39,226 nt of DNA from Hassallia byssoidea VB512170. GTDB lineage: Bacteria > Cyanobacteriota > Cyanobacteriia > Cyanobacteriales > Nostocaceae. The position numbers and the translations under genes are program-made. This document shows, piece after piece, positions 37,928-39,226 of the stretch. The notes beneath the pieces were generated by a model. It ran no database searches. It saw only the letters and a list, made by a program, of their open reading frames with translations, and was not told the origin of the DNA. Within the stretch, counting starts at the first letter, position 1, and the number at the start of each line of letters is the position of its first letter. The stretch covers positions 1 to 39,226 of the forward strand of contig NZ_JTCM02000060.1 of the NCBI RefSeq assembly GCF_000817785.2, in the 5' to 3' direction.

Positions 37928-38677
37928 TCACAGATCAATTCCTCTTTCTTGCAGTCGCGCTAATAAATCTTGATAGCGCTGTCGTTCTTCCTCCAACTGA
38001 AGCTGCGCTGCTTCCTTTTCCTGACGTTCTTGTTCAGCGCGTTGATGTTCGTGTTCAGCTCGTTGACGTTCGTGTTCAGCGCGTTGACGTTCGTGTTCTC
38101 GTATTTGATCTAGTTCTACAGAAGTGAGAAACCTTCGTCCTGAAGGAGAGAAAATTTCTAGAGTATTCGGTGTAAGTTCAAAACGTATTTCTAAGCGAGG
38201 GCTAACCCAATTATTTATCTCTTCAATAACTTCTAAATTATCTTGCTCACGCAGCAACCCAGTTAATTCATTCGTCTGTGGATCGTAGATATAATACTCT
38301 TCTACACCGTGGCGTTGATAGAACAGCAGTTTATTTGCCATATCTTTAGTTTTGTTACCGGGCGATAAAATTTCAAATACCACCTGTGGGGGAATATTAT
38401 CTTCTTCCCACTGTTTATATGAACCGCGTTTTCCTTTTGGTCTACCAAACACAACCATTGCATCAGGTGCTTGTCGGACTTTCACATCGCCTTGGACAGC
38501 ATACCAAAGTAAATTACCTGCGACAAAGACATTATCCTGTAATGCAAATAAGATTTCTAAATTTTCTTTAATTTTTACTATCCATTGAAATTGTTCAGTA
38601 TTATCTGCCATCGGTTGTCCGTCGCTTTCTGGGTAGATGACAAGAGCGGCTGTGTCCGGCGTTAGTTGTTGTACCAT
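37928..38677 (-). CDS. Uma2-family protein with a tandem coiled-coil tail (fourth copy)
   Basis: The 249-residue protein has a Uma2 domain in residues about 20-150, with VRQAPDAMVVFG (Asp) and PQVVFEILSPGNKTKDMANK (Glu, Lys). The C-terminal 60 residues are a highly charged coiled coil with repeated ERQRAEH heptads (about residues 193-220). In DNA this is a tandem 21-base repeat at 38036-38100. Such tails are common among the largest Uma2 clade and probably drive oligomerisation. ATG at 38677. It converges on the third Uma2 gene. Confidence 0.9.
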   Translation of the reverse strand: MVQQLTPDTAALVIYPESDGQPMADNTEQFQWIVKIKENLEILFALQDNVFVAGNLLWYAVQGDVKVRQAPDAMVVFGRPKGKRGSYKQWEEDNIPPQVVFEILSPGNKTKDMANKLLFYQRHGVEEYYIYDPQTNELTGLLREQDNLEVIEEINNWVSPRLEIRFELTPNTLEIFSPSGRRFLTSVELDQIREHERQRAEHERQRAEHEHQRAEQERQEKEAAQLQLEEERQRYQDLLARLQERGIDL

Positions 38678-39226
38678 GCTTACAGTACCTCTATATTTGG
38701 CGTTTTCAGGCTGATATCAGTGTAGTTGGCACTAAGAAGGGAGACTCACATCGTTGTAGATAGTAATAATGTACTATATAGTTGCTCCGCCAACACTTAG
38801 GACTCATCATCAAATTTCACCCCAAAGTCAACGCCTAACACTTCCTCTATCCGTCTTAACGTTACAAGAAAGCAAAGCTTTAGTCTCTTCAGCTTCAATC
38901 CTATACCAGTTCACTCTAGGAGCGTTGTTGGGGTGCGCGATCGCCTTCACCAATTCATCAAACAGCATAGAAAGCAACTTTCGCCATAAGTTTACCTTGT
39001 AAGTGCTTACCGTTAAGTAGTTGCTTGCCTTGAGGGGTGACAAAAAATCAGACAAAACGGGACCTGGAAATTGCCGTAAGAAATAGGGCAGGCTTTATTA
39101 ACTAGTCTCCGGGTGTTGTCGGCTTTTTGTGGGGTTTCACAAACACTCTTTCACTCATTGACAGCCAACATCTGTAAAATGTCGTGGGGTGTTGAGGATC
39201 TAGTAAACGAACTATGAGTGCCATTT
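38678..39226. other. terminal intergenic region
   Basis: No gene is supported. A minus-strand frame of 75 codons (38828-39055) reads MLFDELVKAIAHPNNAPRV in part and has a HIP1 site in it. It could be a decayed fragment. The remainder to the window end holds nothing I recognise. Confidence 0.35.

Noticed and set aside
38828-39055. 75-codon minus-strand ORF near the window end
   Set aside because: Part of it looks protein-like (DELVKAIAHPNN) but there is no ribosome site and no known match, so I only note it as possible decay.
1-39226. tRNA, rRNA and riboswitch search by eye
   Set aside because: No cloverleaf with a CCA-type end, no rRNA words and no conserved riboswitch core were seen. A covariance-model scan would be decisive and was not possible here.

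Overview
The window is a chromosomal piece of a cyanobacterium, most likely a filamentous, heterocyst-forming or related multicellular type. The evidence is the split RNA polymerase beta' subunit (separate rpoC1 and rpoC2), frequent HIP1 octamers (GCGATCGC), several Uma2-family genes, short heptamer repeat arrays, an LL-diaminopimelate aminotransferase, and a cyanoexosortase/HpsJ-like locus. The species cannot be named from the sequence alone.

Region 1 (1-12.2 kb, minus strand) is the conserved block rpsT - tatD - rpoB - rpoC1 - rpoC2, closed by a clear intrinsic terminator at 395-428. The junctions inside rpoBC1C2 are filled with opposed heptamer arrays. One more such array lies inside the rpoC2 reading frame, in the large SI3 insertion. 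Region 2 (12.8-15.5 kb, plus strand) holds hisD, a universal stress protein gene and a Uma2 gene. Region 3 (15.6-17.1 kb) is small accessory DNA: a RelE/ParE-type toxin-antitoxin pair, a small ORF that looks like a transposase start joined to an HTH tail, and a remnant of an Rpn-type (DUF4351) protein.

Region 4 (17.1-23.4 kb) has a conserved hypothetical gene (minus strand), hslO (Hsp33), a long membrane-anchored helical-repeat protein, dapL and a second Uma2 gene. Region 5 (23.5-27.0 kb, minus strand) has a CbiC/CobH-like methylmutase, a TPM-domain membrane protein, a YtxH/DUF948-like envelope pair and a small membrane protein. Region 6 (27.5-31.7 kb, minus strand) is a compact protein-sorting locus. 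It contains a PEP-CTERM protein (likely substrate), cyanoexosortase A (Cys/Arg/His triad visible), a cyanoexosortase-associated protein and an HpsJ-like membrane protein. It probably handles processing of an exported surface protein, possibly linked to exopolysaccharide.

Region 7 (32.4-34.8 kb, minus strand) has small stress-type genes: a conserved hypothetical, a lipoprotein, a CsbD-like protein and an unrecognised protein built of four exact 19-residue repeats each centred on Arg-Pro. Region 8 (35.1-38.7 kb) has uvrB, with a LexA-like box over its start codon, and two more Uma2 genes, one with a tandem heptad coiled-coil tail.

The most unusual pattern is a set of about eight loci in which a heptamer array on one strand faces a second, often complementary array, separated by a short spacer. 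Each locus uses its own heptamer, and three share a spacer core (GGAATAAA followed by TTCC). They look like copies of one element type whose arms are homogenised locally. No tRNA, rRNA, CRISPR array or complete insertion sequence was recognised.
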